From JBMFOH01 sp049969715 [NCBI: bacterium] (GTDB lineage: Bacteria; DUMJ01), in NCBI GenBank assembly GCA_049969715.1, contig JBMFOH010000005.1, positions 1-64,000 on the forward strand: a DNA stretch of 64,000 nt, given 5' to 3'. The position numbers and the translations under genes are program-made. The notes beneath the pieces are model-generated. The model made no database searches and was not told the DNA's origin. It worked only from the letters and a program-made list of their open reading frames with translations. Positions within the stretch are counted from its first letter, which is position 1. The number at the start of each line of letters is the position of its first letter. Positions 35,897 through 45,126 of this stretch are shown here, one piece after another.

Positions 35897-36627
35897 TTTT
35901 AGGTCATAGGGGAGCCCCTAAGGTGGCTCCCCAAAATACATTATCTTCATTTAAAATGGCTTTAGAGATGGGTGCAGATGGAGTTGAATTGGATGTTCGC
36001 CTCACAAAGGATAGGAAATTTGTCATAATACATGATCCAATGGTAGATAATGTTACTAATGGAAAGGGATATGTTGGTGATTATACCCTTGTTGAATTAA
36101 AAAGATTGGATGCTGGTAGTTGGTTCTCTAAAGAATTCCAAAATGAAAGGATTCCTACCTTAGAGGAGGCATTAGATATATTAAGGTCTTTTAAAATCGT
36201 AAATATTGAGATAAAGAATGACCCGATCCCTTGTGAAGGGATAGAAGAGATATTTTTAGAATTTATCTTTAATACAGAAATAAGAAATAGAGTTATAGTA
36301 TCTTCATTTGACCACTCCCTACTTTTAAGACTAAAGAGATTAGATGATAGTATAAATACAGGGGTCCTTTACTCCTGTAAGCCTGAAAACCCTAATCTCT
36401 TAGCTATTGATGTAAAGGCTAATAGCCTTCATCCATTCTGGCCTTCCATAGGTGAGGATACCGTAAGAGATGCCCATAATGTTGGGTTAAAGATATTTCC
36501 TTGGACAGTGGATGAAGAATCTTATATGCGGATACTGTTAGAATGGAATGTAGATGGAATAATTACTAATAGTCCGGAATTGGCTTTAAAGGTTAGATCA
36601 GAGATTTCCTCTTCTAAAGATGTGTGA
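35857..36627 (+). CDS. Glycerophosphodiester phosphodiesterase (GDPD family)
   Basis: This 256-residue TIM-barrel phosphodiesterase hydrolyses glycerophosphodiesters to glycerol-3-phosphate and alcohol. HRG at about 17-19, then DGVELDV with acidic metal ligands, and IIHDPMVDN with the second catalytic His are present. The usual PENT motif reads PQNT here, a Glu-to-Gln change at a conserved position. No signal peptide is seen, so it is likely cytoplasmic. The ATG at 35857 lies inside porB with a weak GAGGT upstream; the true start could be a little later. It overlaps the glycosyltransferase gene by eight bases. Confidence 0.88.
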   Translation: MGISPEKGTVIPVILGHRGAPKVAPQNTLSSFKMALEMGADGVELDVRLTKDRKFVIIHDPMVDNVTNGKGYVGDYTLVELKRLDAGSWFSKEFQNERIPTLEEALDILRSFKIVNIEIKNDPIPCEGIEEIFLEFIFNTEIRNRVIVSSFDHSLLLRLKRLDDSINTGVLYSCKPENPNLLAIDVKANSLHPFWPSIGEDTVRDAHNVGLKIFPWTVDEESYMRILLEWNVDGIITNSPELALKVRSEISSSKDV

Positions 36628-37756
36628 TATCATCTTTTTGATTGCCAGCTATGGGACGGGACATAGACAGGTGGCATTAGCCCTCCAGAAGGCTATTAGA
36701 CAGATGGAACCTTCTATTAAGACTGAGGTAGTAGATTTTCTAGACCTTGTAGACCCATATTTTAATGAACTTACCCAGTGGCTCTTTATTAGAATCTTAA
36801 AATATAATCCTTCTTTATGGAGAATTCTTTTCAAGAGGACAGAAAATGTTGATATAGACAGTATAAGCCATAATATCTTAAATCTTCTGGGTTCAAAGAA
36901 GCTGATAAATTTTATAGAAAAAGAAGACCCTAAGGTTATAGTATGTACTTATCCAATACAGGTAGGCGTTTTATCTCGATTGAAAAGGCTTAAACTTGTT
37001 GACAAGCCTATAGTTTCTGTTGTTACAGACATAGCTGTTCACAGTTTTTGGCTCCATCCTTATGTAGACCTTTATATAGTTGCTAACGATTATGCCAAGG
37101 AGATGTTGATATCTAAAGGAGTTCCTCCATATAAGATAGGGGCTACAGGTCTACCTATTGATCCTAGTTTTTCAGAACCAATAGATAAGGATAGATGTTT
37201 GAAGATCTTTGGTTTAGATGGGAGTGTTCCGGTTGTTTCTGCTATGATGGGTGGTTATGGATTAGATGATAAGCTTGTTCAGGTTGTAGATGTATTGATG
37301 GATATAGACATCCCATTTCAGGGGATTGTGGCAACAGGCCATAATAGGAGAGTAAGGAGGTTGCTAAGAGAAAGGACTAAGGAGAAAGAAAATATAAAGA
37401 TATTTGGGTATATTCATCATGCCAGAGAACTTATGGCTATCTCAGATATTCTCATTACAAAGGCTGGGGGGATAACTATTAGTGAGGCATTGGCTATGGA
37501 AACTCCTATGGTTCTCTATGGTGTTATTCCAGGGCATGAAGAAGAAAACGCTCAGTTTTTGATAAATAATATGGCTGCCTTAATGGCTAGAGATTCTAGT
37601 GAATTAGAGAGGAACGTTAGGGCTTTGCTTTTAGATAGGAACCTAGCAGAGAGTATAAAGGTAGAGGAACGAAGATTAAGAAAACCTACATCTAGCTTAG
37701 ATGGGGCTAAACTCATTCTTGAGTTGTATAAGGATAGAAAGGGTACACGGACTTAA
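36620..37756 (+). CDS. MGDG synthase/UgtP-like glycosyltransferase (GT28)
   Basis: This 378-residue GT-B glycosyltransferase resembles the MGDG synthase/UgtP/MurG group, which adds hexose to diacylglycerol at the cytoplasmic membrane face. The N-terminal domain starts LIASYGTGHRQVALAL, the pattern of diacylglycerol acceptor enzymes, with TDIAVHSFWLHPYVDLYIV. The C-terminal nucleotide-sugar part includes ILITKAGGITISEALAMETPMV and PGHEEENAQFL. The donor sugar cannot be read from sequence. Context (GDPD upstream, NodB deacetylase downstream) suggests a glycolipid or envelope polymer pathway. Confidence 0.88.
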   Translation: MCDIIFLIASYGTGHRQVALALQKAIRQMEPSIKTEVVDFLDLVDPYFNELTQWLFIRILKYNPSLWRILFKRTENVDIDSISHNILNLLGSKKLINFIEKEDPKVIVCTYPIQVGVLSRLKRLKLVDKPIVSVVTDIAVHSFWLHPYVDLYIVANDYAKEMLISKGVPPYKIGATGLPIDPSFSEPIDKDRCLKIFGLDGSVPVVSAMMGGYGLDDKLVQVVDVLMDIDIPFQGIVATGHNRRVRRLLRERTKEKENIKIFGYIHHARELMAISDILITKAGGITISEALAMETPMVLYGVIPGHEEENAQFLINNMAALMARDSSELERNVRALLLDRNLAESIKVEERRLRKPTSSLDGAKLILELYKDRKGTRT

Positions 37757-37759
37757 AAG

Positions 37760-39037
37760 ATGTTTTTATTAGTATTACTCTTCTTTTTCTTGATTTTGTA
37801 TTGCATTATTCCTGATCTTTGGGTGAGATTCTTCTCTAAAAAAGTATTAAAGAGGGGTATTCCTACTAAGAGGTACGTCTTCTTTACATTTGATGATGGG
37901 CCACATCCAGAGTATACCCTTGAGATACTTAGAATACTTGAGAGATATAACGTAAAGGCTACTTTTTTTGTCCTTGGCAAAAAGGTAAAGTCTTATCCAG
38001 AGATTTTAGAAACAATAAAGAGGTTGGGTCATAGGGTAGGGAATCATAGTTATAGCCATAAATTTGTATGGGTTATGCCACCTAGCCTGATAGAAAGGGA
38101 ATTTGAAGAGACGGATATGGTTGTTAAAGGGATAATAAAGGAAGAGCCTAGATATATAAGACCTCCATGGGGAGGGAATAATCTTGCTCTATGGAAGTAT
38201 ATAAATAGAGATGGAAAAGGGGTTGTCTTATGGAGCCTTGATAGTAGGGATTGGATGAAAGGTATCAGTGTAGATGATATAGTAAGGAATGTACTAGATA
38301 AGGTAAGGCCTGGAGATATCGTTCTCTTCCATGATGGAAGATGGGATGATATAAGTAAAAAGACAGTAGAGGCTCTTCCTAGAATAATAGAGGGTTTAAC
38401 TAGTAGAGGTTATGAGATAGTTGATATATCTTATGCAGAAAATTCTAAAGAAGTGACGAATCTAAAATCTATCTTTATGTATTTTTGGGAGATATGGGAG
38501 AGGATATATTTCAGATTGGCTCATATGATTGAACTCGATGATACAGAATCGATCCTGCATTTTTCTGTAAATACCTATAAAGGGAAACCTCTAAGGTTGA
38601 AGGATGGAACGGTATTAGAGAAGGGAGATAAATTTGTAGAGCTTCACCTTCTGAATAGAGAGATAAGTGATATACTTGGAAGGCATAACTCTCTAATGGG
38701 GGCGAGTAAGGAGATCGAGAGAAGACTTATCTTTTCTCTCGGCAAGGTTTTAGAATATATTGAAAGAAATGAGATACCAGTAAAAGCTATGCATGGTATC
38801 ACTGTACTTTATAGACTGGCTGAGAAGAAAAATTTTGATATCTTTGATTTTAACCCTCTTGTTAGATTTTTTATAAATATATATGAAAAATTACTCCTAG
38901 TCATATACCATCCTCTTGGCTTTAATAGACTAAAGACTAAGGGGAGGAAGCTGATTCCTAAATCTATATGGATATCTCTAAAGAGTCTAAAGAAGTATCT
39001 ATATTCTGTTCTATATACTGGGGTTCAGAATCTCTAA
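37760..39037 (+). CDS. NodB polysaccharide deacetylase with extra C-terminal domain
   Basis: This 425-residue protein has an N-terminal membrane helix (about 1-20) and a NodB domain (about 35-235). All five carbohydrate-esterase 4 motifs are seen: TFDDGPH, NHSYSH, RPPWGG, LDSRDW and LFHDG. Such enzymes deacetylate chitin-like oligosaccharides or peptidoglycan. The remaining 190 residues form a second domain (DGTVLEKGDKFVELHLLNREISDI) that resembles the YkoP-type domain seen beside lipid glycosyltransferases in Bacillus; this match is from memory. The gene starts three bases after the glycosyltransferase stop and its end overlaps hypC. Confidence 0.87.
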   Translation: MFLLVLLFFFLILYCIIPDLWVRFFSKKVLKRGIPTKRYVFFTFDDGPHPEYTLEILRILERYNVKATFFVLGKKVKSYPEILETIKRLGHRVGNHSYSHKFVWVMPPSLIEREFEETDMVVKGIIKEEPRYIRPPWGGNNLALWKYINRDGKGVVLWSLDSRDWMKGISVDDIVRNVLDKVRPGDIVLFHDGRWDDISKKTVEALPRIIEGLTSRGYEIVDISYAENSKEVTNLKSIFMYFWEIWERIYFRLAHMIELDDTESILHFSVNTYKGKPLRLKDGTVLEKGDKFVELHLLNREISDILGRHNSLMGASKEIERRLIFSLGKVLEYIERNEIPVKAMHGITVLYRLAEKKNFDIFDFNPLVRFFINIYEKLLLVIYHPLGFNRLKTKGRKLIPKSIWISLKSLKKYLYSVLYTGVQNL

Positions 39038-39220
39038 GGTCTCCTTTGCCTCTTCCTCTGCCATTATTGTGATAGAATATCCGGCATGTACTATTACGTA
39101 ATTCCCCACCTTTACTTCTGGAGTAAATACTATACTTATCTCCATGCTTACCCCACCTAGATCTACAACTGCCCTATCGTTTTTTATCTCCTTTACTAAA
39201 GCAGGTACAGCTACGCACAT
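39011..39220 (-). CDS. hypC: Hydrogenase maturation chaperone HypC
   Basis: This 69-residue chaperone of [NiFe]-hydrogenase assembly begins MCVAVP; Cys2 is the essential residue that binds the hydrogenase precursor and the Fe(CN)2CO fragment with HypD. VDLGGVSMEISI and GNYVIVHAGYSI are family segments. The ATG at 39220 follows TTGGAGG, and the Cys must be residue 2, which rejects the upstream in-frame start. It converges on the deacetylase gene with a 27-base overlap. HypD and HypE are absent here, and hypF and hypB are about 22 kb away. Confidence 0.92.
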   Translation of the reverse strand: MCVAVPALVKEIKNDRAVVDLGGVSMEISIVFTPEVKVGNYVIVHAGYSITIMAEEEAKETLEILNPSI

Positions 39221-39289
39221 GTAAAAACCTCCAATTGAATTTTGGGAAGCCAAATTTCTAATATAATTGGCTGCCCCAAGTTTATCTTG

Positions 39290-40321
39290 TTACATTTCGT
39301 CTAAATATACTTCCTTTCTCTCTTTACTGGATTTATATATAGCTAATATAATCTTTAACGCCTTCTTCCCCTCTTCTCCAGTAATTAAAGGGTCTCGATT
39401 ATTCTTTATGGCATCTATCATATCTTGGATTAGGAGCATATGACCTATGTAATCAACTCTGGGATCAGATGCAGTACTACCTAAAGTCTCTTGAGAATCT
39501 AATATAAATTCTACCCCTGGGACCTCCCACCTAGTTATTTTTTCTCCATCCACCAAGATACTACCATCAATACCATGAAATTCTAGCCTATGGTCAAATC
39601 CAGGTATTACAGAGGTTGTTCCCTCTATAACTCCAATGGCACCATTTTTATACTCTAGAACTGCTACTGCAGTATCTTCTACCTCTATTCTTCTAGCTAA
39701 TGTTCTAGCATAGGCAAAAACAGAACCAACATCACCCATAATCCACTGCATAAGGTCTATACAGTGAATCCCTTGGTTTATCAAGGCTCCACCCCCATCT
39801 AGAGCCCAAGTTCCTCTCCAATCCCCACGGTTATAATAAGCCTGACTTCTAAAATACTTCATATAGGCATCACCAAGTATAAGCTTACCTATAGCACCTT
39901 GAGAGGTTACTTCTTTTATCTTTTTAAAGACGCTTTGTGTCCTACGCTGGAAGATACAGGCTAACTTTCTATTATAATCCTTACTTGCAGATATCATTGC
40001 ATCTGCCCCTTCTAGTGTTATAGCCATTGGTTTCTCTGTGATCACATGCCTGCCTCTTTTCATCGCTTCTATAGCCATTTCAGAGTGTAATCCACTTGGA
40101 GTACAGATATCTACCACATCTATATCTACTCTATCAAGCATTTCCTTATAATCTACATACCAATCACAGTTATATTTTTGAGCAAATTTTCTGGCCTTTT
40201 CCTCAACAATGTCTGCTACTGCTACTAACCTAGCATTCGGTGTATGTACTATTCCTTCTCCATGATTTGGGGCTATAACACCACATCCTATAATAGCAAA
40301 GTTTAAGATCCTGTCTTCCAT
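39290..40321 (-). CDS. Gfo/Idh/MocA family dehydrogenase
   Basis: This 343-residue protein has an N-terminal NAD(P) domain with FAIIGCGVIAPNHGEGI and the family ITEKPMAITLE signature at about residue 96. The catalytic-type region is GALINQGIHCIDLMQW. The most likely reaction is oxidation or reduction of a sugar or sugar nucleotide; the substrate is unknown. The protein is not closely similar to the enzyme at 754-1905 outside shared motifs. The gene stands alone, with a 264-base region upstream. TAGGAGG lies just before its ATG at 40321. Confidence 0.87.
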   Translation of the reverse strand: MEDRILNFAIIGCGVIAPNHGEGIVHTPNARLVAVADIVEEKARKFAQKYNCDWYVDYKEMLDRVDIDVVDICTPSGLHSEMAIEAMKRGRHVITEKPMAITLEGADAMISASKDYNRKLACIFQRRTQSVFKKIKEVTSQGAIGKLILGDAYMKYFRSQAYYNRGDWRGTWALDGGGALINQGIHCIDLMQWIMGDVGSVFAYARTLARRIEVEDTAVAVLEYKNGAIGVIEGTTSVIPGFDHRLEFHGIDGSILVDGEKITRWEVPGVEFILDSQETLGSTASDPRVDYIGHMLLIQDMIDAIKNNRDPLITGEEGKKALKIILAIYKSSKERKEVYLDEM

Positions 40322-40468
40322 AACTTTATCCTCCTATATCTAATGCCATTACTTATTCCTCTATTCCAAGCCTACAGTTATGATAGTATTTCTTAAGTAA
40401 GGTGTCAATATTTAAATAGATATGGTCAGAAATTACTCACCCCCCTTGGAGGGTATCGTAGAAGTTAG

Positions 40469-40567
40469 CATAAAACATTTTATACAGTTAGGACCCTAGT
40501 TGAAGAGTATAAAGAGGGATTAAATGATATAATTATGAGAATAGTCTTAAAAGATGGAGATATATAG
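40469..40567 (+). pseudogene. Possible gene remnant (C-terminal fragment)
   Basis: The 264 bases between tyrA and the dehydrogenase gene hold no intact gene. From 40469 one frame reads HKTFYTVRTLVEEYKEGL then NDIIMRIVLKDGDI and stops at 40567. Upstream in the same frame is GGYRRS before a stop. Composition and codon use look protein-coding, and the fragment has no start. It could be the worn end of a lost gene; the family is not recognised and chance cannot be ruled out. Confidence 0.25.
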
Positions 40568-40585
40568 GTAACTGGGAAAATAAGC

Positions 40586-41398
40586 TTAATTATTAGCTAG
40601 TTCAAAGAGTTTACTTAGTTTCTCTTCATCCCATTTTACTATCGATGATTCTATCTCTGAAAGATTACTTTTATAAGCCTCTATAGTTTTTATAATATTT
40701 TCTCTATTTGTGTATAGGATATCCCGCCAGACTGAAAACTTGCTGTTTGCTAGCCTTGTCATATCTTTGTAACCTTTCCCAGAGTATTTTATATCTTCTC
40801 CTAGAAGTGTTTTGGCTGTAAGGCTTAAGGTTGTAGATAATAACTGTGGGAGGTGGCTTATTATTCCAACAAGCTTATCATGGCTTTCTGCATCTATAAA
40901 TACAGGATTAGCCTGTAGTGCTTCTACTATTTCTTTTGCTTTATGCCTTGTCTTATCTGAGGTATATCCATTTGGTACTAGAAAGAATGTAGCATTTATA
41001 AAAAGGTCCTTTCTAGCCGCATCTATTCCTATTTTTTCTGAACCTGCCATGGGATGCCCACCTATAAAACGGGAAAGCTTTTCTTTAGGAAGGTCTCTAA
41101 GTTCTCTCATAATAAATCTTTTAGTGCTTCCCACATCTATTACTACAGTATCCTGAGTCCTATTCAGTATAGTCTTTACAAAAGAGGGAATAGTTGTGAC
41201 AGTAGTACATACAAATGTTACTTCGGTATCGGGGAAGGAATCTATTGAGGCTACATCGTCTATGATTCCTATCTGAATAGCTTTCTCTAGGGGCTCTTTG
41301 GACCTATTTATCCCTGTTACTTTATATCCTTTTTCTCTAAGGGAAAGAGCAAGGGACCCTCCTATGATTCCTAACCCCACAATCAATACATCTTTCAT
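40586..41398 (-). CDS. tyrA: Prephenate dehydrogenase
   Basis: This 270-residue enzyme oxidatively decarboxylates prephenate to 4-hydroxyphenylpyruvate for tyrosine synthesis. The Rossmann motif GLGIIGGSLALSL is at about 8-20. DVGSTKRFI and IGGHPMAGSEKIGIDAARKDLF are standard TyrA segments. There is no ACT or chorismate mutase domain, so it is a stand-alone short form. The ATG overlaps the end of aroF by four bases, and it is the last gene of the aro unit. Confidence 0.93.
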   Translation of the reverse strand: MKDVLIVGLGIIGGSLALSLREKGYKVTGINRSKEPLEKAIQIGIIDDVASIDSFPDTEVTFVCTTVTTIPSFVKTILNRTQDTVVIDVGSTKRFIMRELRDLPKEKLSRFIGGHPMAGSEKIGIDAARKDLFINATFFLVPNGYTSDKTRHKAKEIVEALQANPVFIDAESHDKLVGIISHLPQLLSTTLSLTAKTLLGEDIKYSGKGYKDMTRLANSKFSVWRDILYTNRENIIKTIEAYKSNLSEIESSIVKWDEEKLSKLFELANN

Positions 41399-42417
41399 AT
41401 CTTTCTCCCAACTGCTTCCGCTACTCTTTTTAGTTCTTCCATAAGATTCTGAAATGTGGGGATATTAAGAGACTGGGCTCCATCAGAGAGAGCTTTAGCT
41501 GGGTCAGGATGGACTTCAATTATCAGCCCATCAGCTCCGGCTGCTATTGCTGCCTTTGCCATAGCTGGAACTAGTTGCCATCTTCCTGTACCATGACTTG
41601 GGTCAACAATAATTGGGAGATGGCTTAATTCATGAATAAATGGCACAGCAGAGATGTCTAAAGTATTCCTAGTTGCCTGTTCAAATGTTCTTATTCCTCT
41701 TTCGCATAGAATCACCTGATGGTTTCCTCTAGACATTATATACTCTGCAGCTAGGAGGAATTCTTCTATCGTAGAACTTAGTCCGCGCTTTAGTAATACT
41801 GGAAGTCTAGTCTGTCCAACCTCTGTTAGAAGGGGAAAGTTCGTCATATTACGGGTTCCTATCTGAAGTATATCGGCATACTGACTTACTAATTCTACAT
41901 CTCTGGGATCGAGGACCTCTGTTACAATAGGAAGGCCTGCCTCTTTCCCTGCGTAGTAGAGAAGTTTAAGCCCCTCTTCCCCTAATCCCTGAAAGCTATA
42001 TGGAGATGTTCTGGGTTTAAATGCTCCACCTCTAAGTATCTTGGCATTGGCTGCTTTTACAGCCTTGGCTGTAAATAGGATACTCTCTTCATTCTCTACT
42101 GCACAGGGTCCTGCCATTACAACTATCTCTTCCCCACCTATCACTACCCCCTTTACATTTATCTTCGTCCCTTCATGTTTCCACTCTTTACTAGCTAGTT
42201 TATATGGCTTTAGGATGGGAATGACCCTTTCTACATATGGTAGGGATTCAAGTTGTTGAGCAAGAATCAATTTATGTTCGTCCTTTGCTCCAATAACACC
42301 TATAACAGTCTTCTCAACCCCTCTTGAGACATTAACACCGTACCCTAATTCTTTTATCCTTGTGCAAATACTCTCTATATCTTGCTCTTCTGCACTTTCA
42401 GACATTACTATTATCAT
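41395..42417 (-). CDS. aroF: 3-deoxy-7-phosphoheptulonate synthase (type I-beta)
   Basis: This 340-residue first enzyme of the shikimate pathway condenses phosphoenolpyruvate and erythrose-4-phosphate. An N-terminal ferredoxin-like domain (1-70) precedes the barrel, as in the Thermotoga enzyme, where it mediates feedback inhibition by tyrosine or phenylalanine. Barrel motifs are MAGPCAVENEES, KILRGGAFKPRTSPYSFQG, the metal-ligand CERGIRTFE, and IVDPSHGTGRW. The start at 42417 follows an AT-rich stretch with GAGGCAAATAT. It overlaps tyrA by four bases and lies 37 bases after aroB. Confidence 0.93.
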   Translation of the reverse strand: MIIVMSESAEEQDIESICTRIKELGYGVNVSRGVEKTVIGVIGAKDEHKLILAQQLESLPYVERVIPILKPYKLASKEWKHEGTKINVKGVVIGGEEIVVMAGPCAVENEESILFTAKAVKAANAKILRGGAFKPRTSPYSFQGLGEEGLKLLYYAGKEAGLPIVTEVLDPRDVELVSQYADILQIGTRNMTNFPLLTEVGQTRLPVLLKRGLSSTIEEFLLAAEYIMSRGNHQVILCERGIRTFEQATRNTLDISAVPFIHELSHLPIIVDPSHGTGRWQLVPAMAKAAIAAGADGLIIEVHPDPAKALSDGAQSLNIPTFQNLMEELKRVAEAVGRKI

Positions 42418-42454
42418 ATTTGCCTCTTTTACACACTCATAAAGTCCCGGAGTA

Positions 42455-43498
42455 TCATCTTAGTATACCTCCTAATATTTCTGTCTTGATATCCTTGTAT
42501 TCTTTAACTTCTCCTATCTTTATAGGAATGATAAATGATAGAGAGGTATCGGTTGCCTTCTTATCTATATAGAAGTAGGGAATAAGTGATTTTGGATCTA
42601 TTCCATTTAGTTTAGTAGGCAATTTAAATCTCTTTAGGACATCTATTACCCTTTCTTCTAATCCACTCTCTGTTACTCCAATAACCTTTCCCAATCTTAT
42701 TGCATATATCATTCCTATAGCTACTGCCTCACCATGGAGATACCTTTTATAGTTAGTAGCTGCTTCAATGGCATGAGCAAATGTATGCCCTAGGTTTAGT
42801 ATCTTTCTTATTCCCTTATCCTTTTCGTCTAGTGAAACTATCCTCGTCTTAAGCCTTATTGCCTTTTCAATTAAGGTAATTAGGGGATACCTGTCTTTCT
42901 CTAAAAGTGAAAAGAAATCCTCTCCTTCTATTATTGCTGCCTTTATAATCTCTGCCATACCAGAGTTAAACTCTCTTGGAGGTAATGTCTCTAAAGTCTT
43001 AGTAGCTATAAGAACACCTTTAGGTTGGTAAAATGTACCTATTAGATTCTTTCCTTGAGGAAGATTTACCGCTACCTTTCCTCCTATACTGGCATCTATT
43101 TGAGCTAAAAGTGTAGTTGGAATCTGATAGAATTCTATTCCTCGCATATAAGTAGCTGCTATATAGCCTCCGGTATCACAGATTACTCCCCCTCCAAGAT
43201 TTATTATACAGTCACTGCGGGTAAATTTATTTTCTACCAGGGTCTTATATCCTTTTCCTACAGACCTTAGGTTTTTATACCTTTCTCCATCAGGAAGTAC
43301 CAAGGTATGGATAGAGCTGAACTCTTCTTTAATACTCTCTATAAACTTTTCTCCGTAAAGACTCCAAACCCTAGGGTTTGAGATAACTAACGTCTTTCTG
43401 GGCTCTTCCTGAGGGAAATAGTAGCCAAACCTTGATAGTCCCTTTCTATCTATATAGATACTGTATCCTTCATCTATCTTTACATTTATCTTCTTCAT
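42455..43498 (-). CDS. aroB: 3-dehydroquinate synthase
   Basis: This 347-residue NAD- and zinc-dependent enzyme makes 3-dehydroquinate. The segments LPDGERYKNL, NLGGGVICDTGGYIAATYMRG, PTTLLAQIDASIGGKVAVNLP and the zinc-ligand region LNLGHTFAHAIE are all present. The ATG at 43498 gives the usual N-terminus (KINVKIDEGYSIYID). An in-frame start at 43576 would put the probable promoter (TATACT on the minus strand near 43530) inside the gene. No strong Shine-Dalgarno is visible. It is separated from aroK by the opposing cobalamin operon. Confidence 0.93.
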   Translation of the reverse strand: MKKINVKIDEGYSIYIDRKGLSRFGYYFPQEEPRKTLVISNPRVWSLYGEKFIESIKEEFSSIHTLVLPDGERYKNLRSVGKGYKTLVENKFTRSDCIINLGGGVICDTGGYIAATYMRGIEFYQIPTTLLAQIDASIGGKVAVNLPQGKNLIGTFYQPKGVLIATKTLETLPPREFNSGMAEIIKAAIIEGEDFFSLLEKDRYPLITLIEKAIRLKTRIVSLDEKDKGIRKILNLGHTFAHAIEAATNYKRYLHGEAVAIGMIYAIRLGKVIGVTESGLEERVIDVLKRFKLPTKLNGIDPKSLIPYFYIDKKATDTSLSFIIPIKIGEVKEYKDIKTEILGGILR

Positions 43499-43568
43499 AA
43501 TAGGTAGAATGTATTCTATCCTCTTATATAGTATATTTGCAAGTGGATTACGAATGAAGCTAAAAGGC

Positions 43569-43598
43569 TTGACCAATATAGATTGGAGTCTCTATAAT
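43569..43598 (+). promoter_or_regulatory. Promoter of the cobQ-cbiB-cobD-pduX operon
   Basis: TTGACC (43569-43574) and a perfect TATAAT (43593-43598) are separated by 18 bases. The predicted leader is only about 22 bases, too short for a cobalamin riboswitch. Confidence 0.7.
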
Positions 43599-43626
43599 AG
43601 AAAAAAGACAAGAAGAGGTTGTAGAG

Positions 43627-45126
43627 ATGAAGAAAGCTAAAAGTATTATGATTCAGGGAACTGCCTCATCAGTAGGGAAGAGTTTGATAGTGACTGCCCT
43701 TTGTAGGATACTTACTTTGGATGGATTTCGGGTAGCTCCATTCAAATCCCAAAATATGGCTTTAAATTCGTTTATAACTGCAGATGGAAAGGAGATTGGA
43801 AGGGCTCAGGCAGTGCAGGCAGAGGCATGTAACATAGATCCTTCAGTTCTTATGAACCCAATATTGCTTAAGCCTTCAAGTGATCTAGAGAGTCAGGTCA
43901 TTATAAATGGCAAGGTCTATAAGAATATGACAGCAGAAGAGTATCAAATGTTTAAACCAAGGTTAAAAGAGATTGTAAAAGATGCCTATGAGGAGTTAGC
44001 TAGTAACTATGAGATAGTGGTGATAGAGGGGGCAGGAAGTCCAGCAGAGATAAACCTTAAAAATGATGACCTTGTTAATATGGGGATGGCAGAGCTTGCC
44101 AATTCTCCTGTCCTTCTTGTGGGAGATATAGACAAGGGTGGAGTTTTTGGTTCTATAGTAGGGACAATGCTTCTTCTAGAACATAAAGAAAGAAAGAGGA
44201 TAAAAGGAATTGTGATAAATAAGTTTAGAGGTGACCCTGAGATATTAAATCCTGGTTTGGTGAAGCTTGAAAGGATAATAAATAGGCCCATATTGGGTGT
44301 TGTGCCCTATATAGATATCCATATAGATGAAGAAGACGGCGCTACTGAATATCTGAGGTTTTCTAGAGATAATGGAGATATAGATATCGCTGTAGTATAT
44401 CTGCCTCATATCTCTAATTTTACTGACTTTGAACCTTTCTATCATATAGATGGGGTAAAGATAAGATATGTATATAGTCCAGAGAAACTTGGAAACCCTG
44501 ATCTACTTATACTCCCTGGAACCAAGAATACAATAGGTGACCTATTGTATCTTAAGGTTACTGGGATCTCAGAAGAGATAATAAGGTATGCCAAAGGTGG
44601 AGGAATGATTATAGGGATATGTGGTGGTTTTCAAATGTTAGGAATGAAGCTCCTAGATCCACATAGGATTGAATCTGAGATAGGAGAGAGTGAAGGTCTG
44701 GGTCTTTTGGACATAATGACTGTTATGGAGGAGGAAAAGATTACCTCTCAGTCAATAATTGAGACTGAGACTAAGTCATTTCTCTTAATGGGCTATGAGA
44801 TACATATGGGTAGGACAGAGAGAATAGGAGATAACGCTGTTCCCTTCTCCCGTGTAATAAGAAGAGGAAAGGTAAAATGTAATGAGATAGATGGTTATGC
44901 CTCTCTTGATGGAAGAATATGGGGCACTTATCTTCATGGTATCTTTGATAATGGAGATTTCCTTAGAGAGCTTATATCTTCCCTCTATAAGAGAAAGGGT
45001 CTAGAGAAGACTCTAGATATTAAACCATCAGGTAAGATAAAAAATACTCAATACGATGAGTTGGCAAGAATAGTAAGAAACGCCTTAGATATGAAAAAAA
45101 TATATAGTATCATAGGTATTAGATGA
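43627..45126 (+). CDS. cobQ: Cobyric acid synthase
   Basis: This 499-residue glutamine-dependent amidase (CobQ/CbiP) converts adenosylcobyrinic acid diamide to adenosylcobyric acid. The N-terminal dethiobiotin synthetase-like ATPase domain has [23 protein letters not shown] and [12 protein letters not shown]. The C-terminal glutaminase domain has the nucleophile Cys in [12 protein letters not shown] and the catalytic His in LHGIFDN. Length is standard. AAGAGGTTG precedes the ATG. It overlaps cbiB by four bases. The operon acts only on the late steps; no corrin ring genes are nearby. Confidence 0.95.
   Translation: MKKAKSIMIQGTASSVGKSLIVTALCRILTLDGFRVAPFKSQNMALNSFITADGKEIGRAQAVQAEACNIDPSVLMNPILLKPSSDLESQVIINGKVYKNMTAEEYQMFKPRLKEIVKDAYEELASNYEIVVIEGAGSPAEINLKNDDLVNMGMAELANSPVLLVGDIDKGGVFGSIVGTMLLLEHKERKRIKGIVINKFRGDPEILNPGLVKLERIINRPILGVVPYIDIHIDEEDGATEYLRFSRDNGDIDIAVVYLPHISNFTDFEPFYHIDGVKIRYVYSPEKLGNPDLLILPGTKNTIGDLLYLKVTGISEEIIRYAKGGGMIIGICGGFQMLGMKLLDPHRIESEIGESEGLGLLDIMTVMEEEKITSQSIIETETKSFLLMGYEIHMGRTERIGDNAVPFSRVIRRGKVKCNEIDGYASLDGRIWGTYLHGIFDNGDFLRELISSLYKRKGLEKTLDIKPSGKIKNTQYDELARIVRNALDMKKIYSIIGIR

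Noticed and set aside
40430-40460. GC-rich hairpin around the run of C at 40438
   Set aside because: Only three or four base pairs form, with no T-tract.
43499-43626. Cobalamin riboswitch before cobQ
   Set aside because: The probable promoter leaves a leader of about 22 bases, and no B12-box-like sequence is seen.
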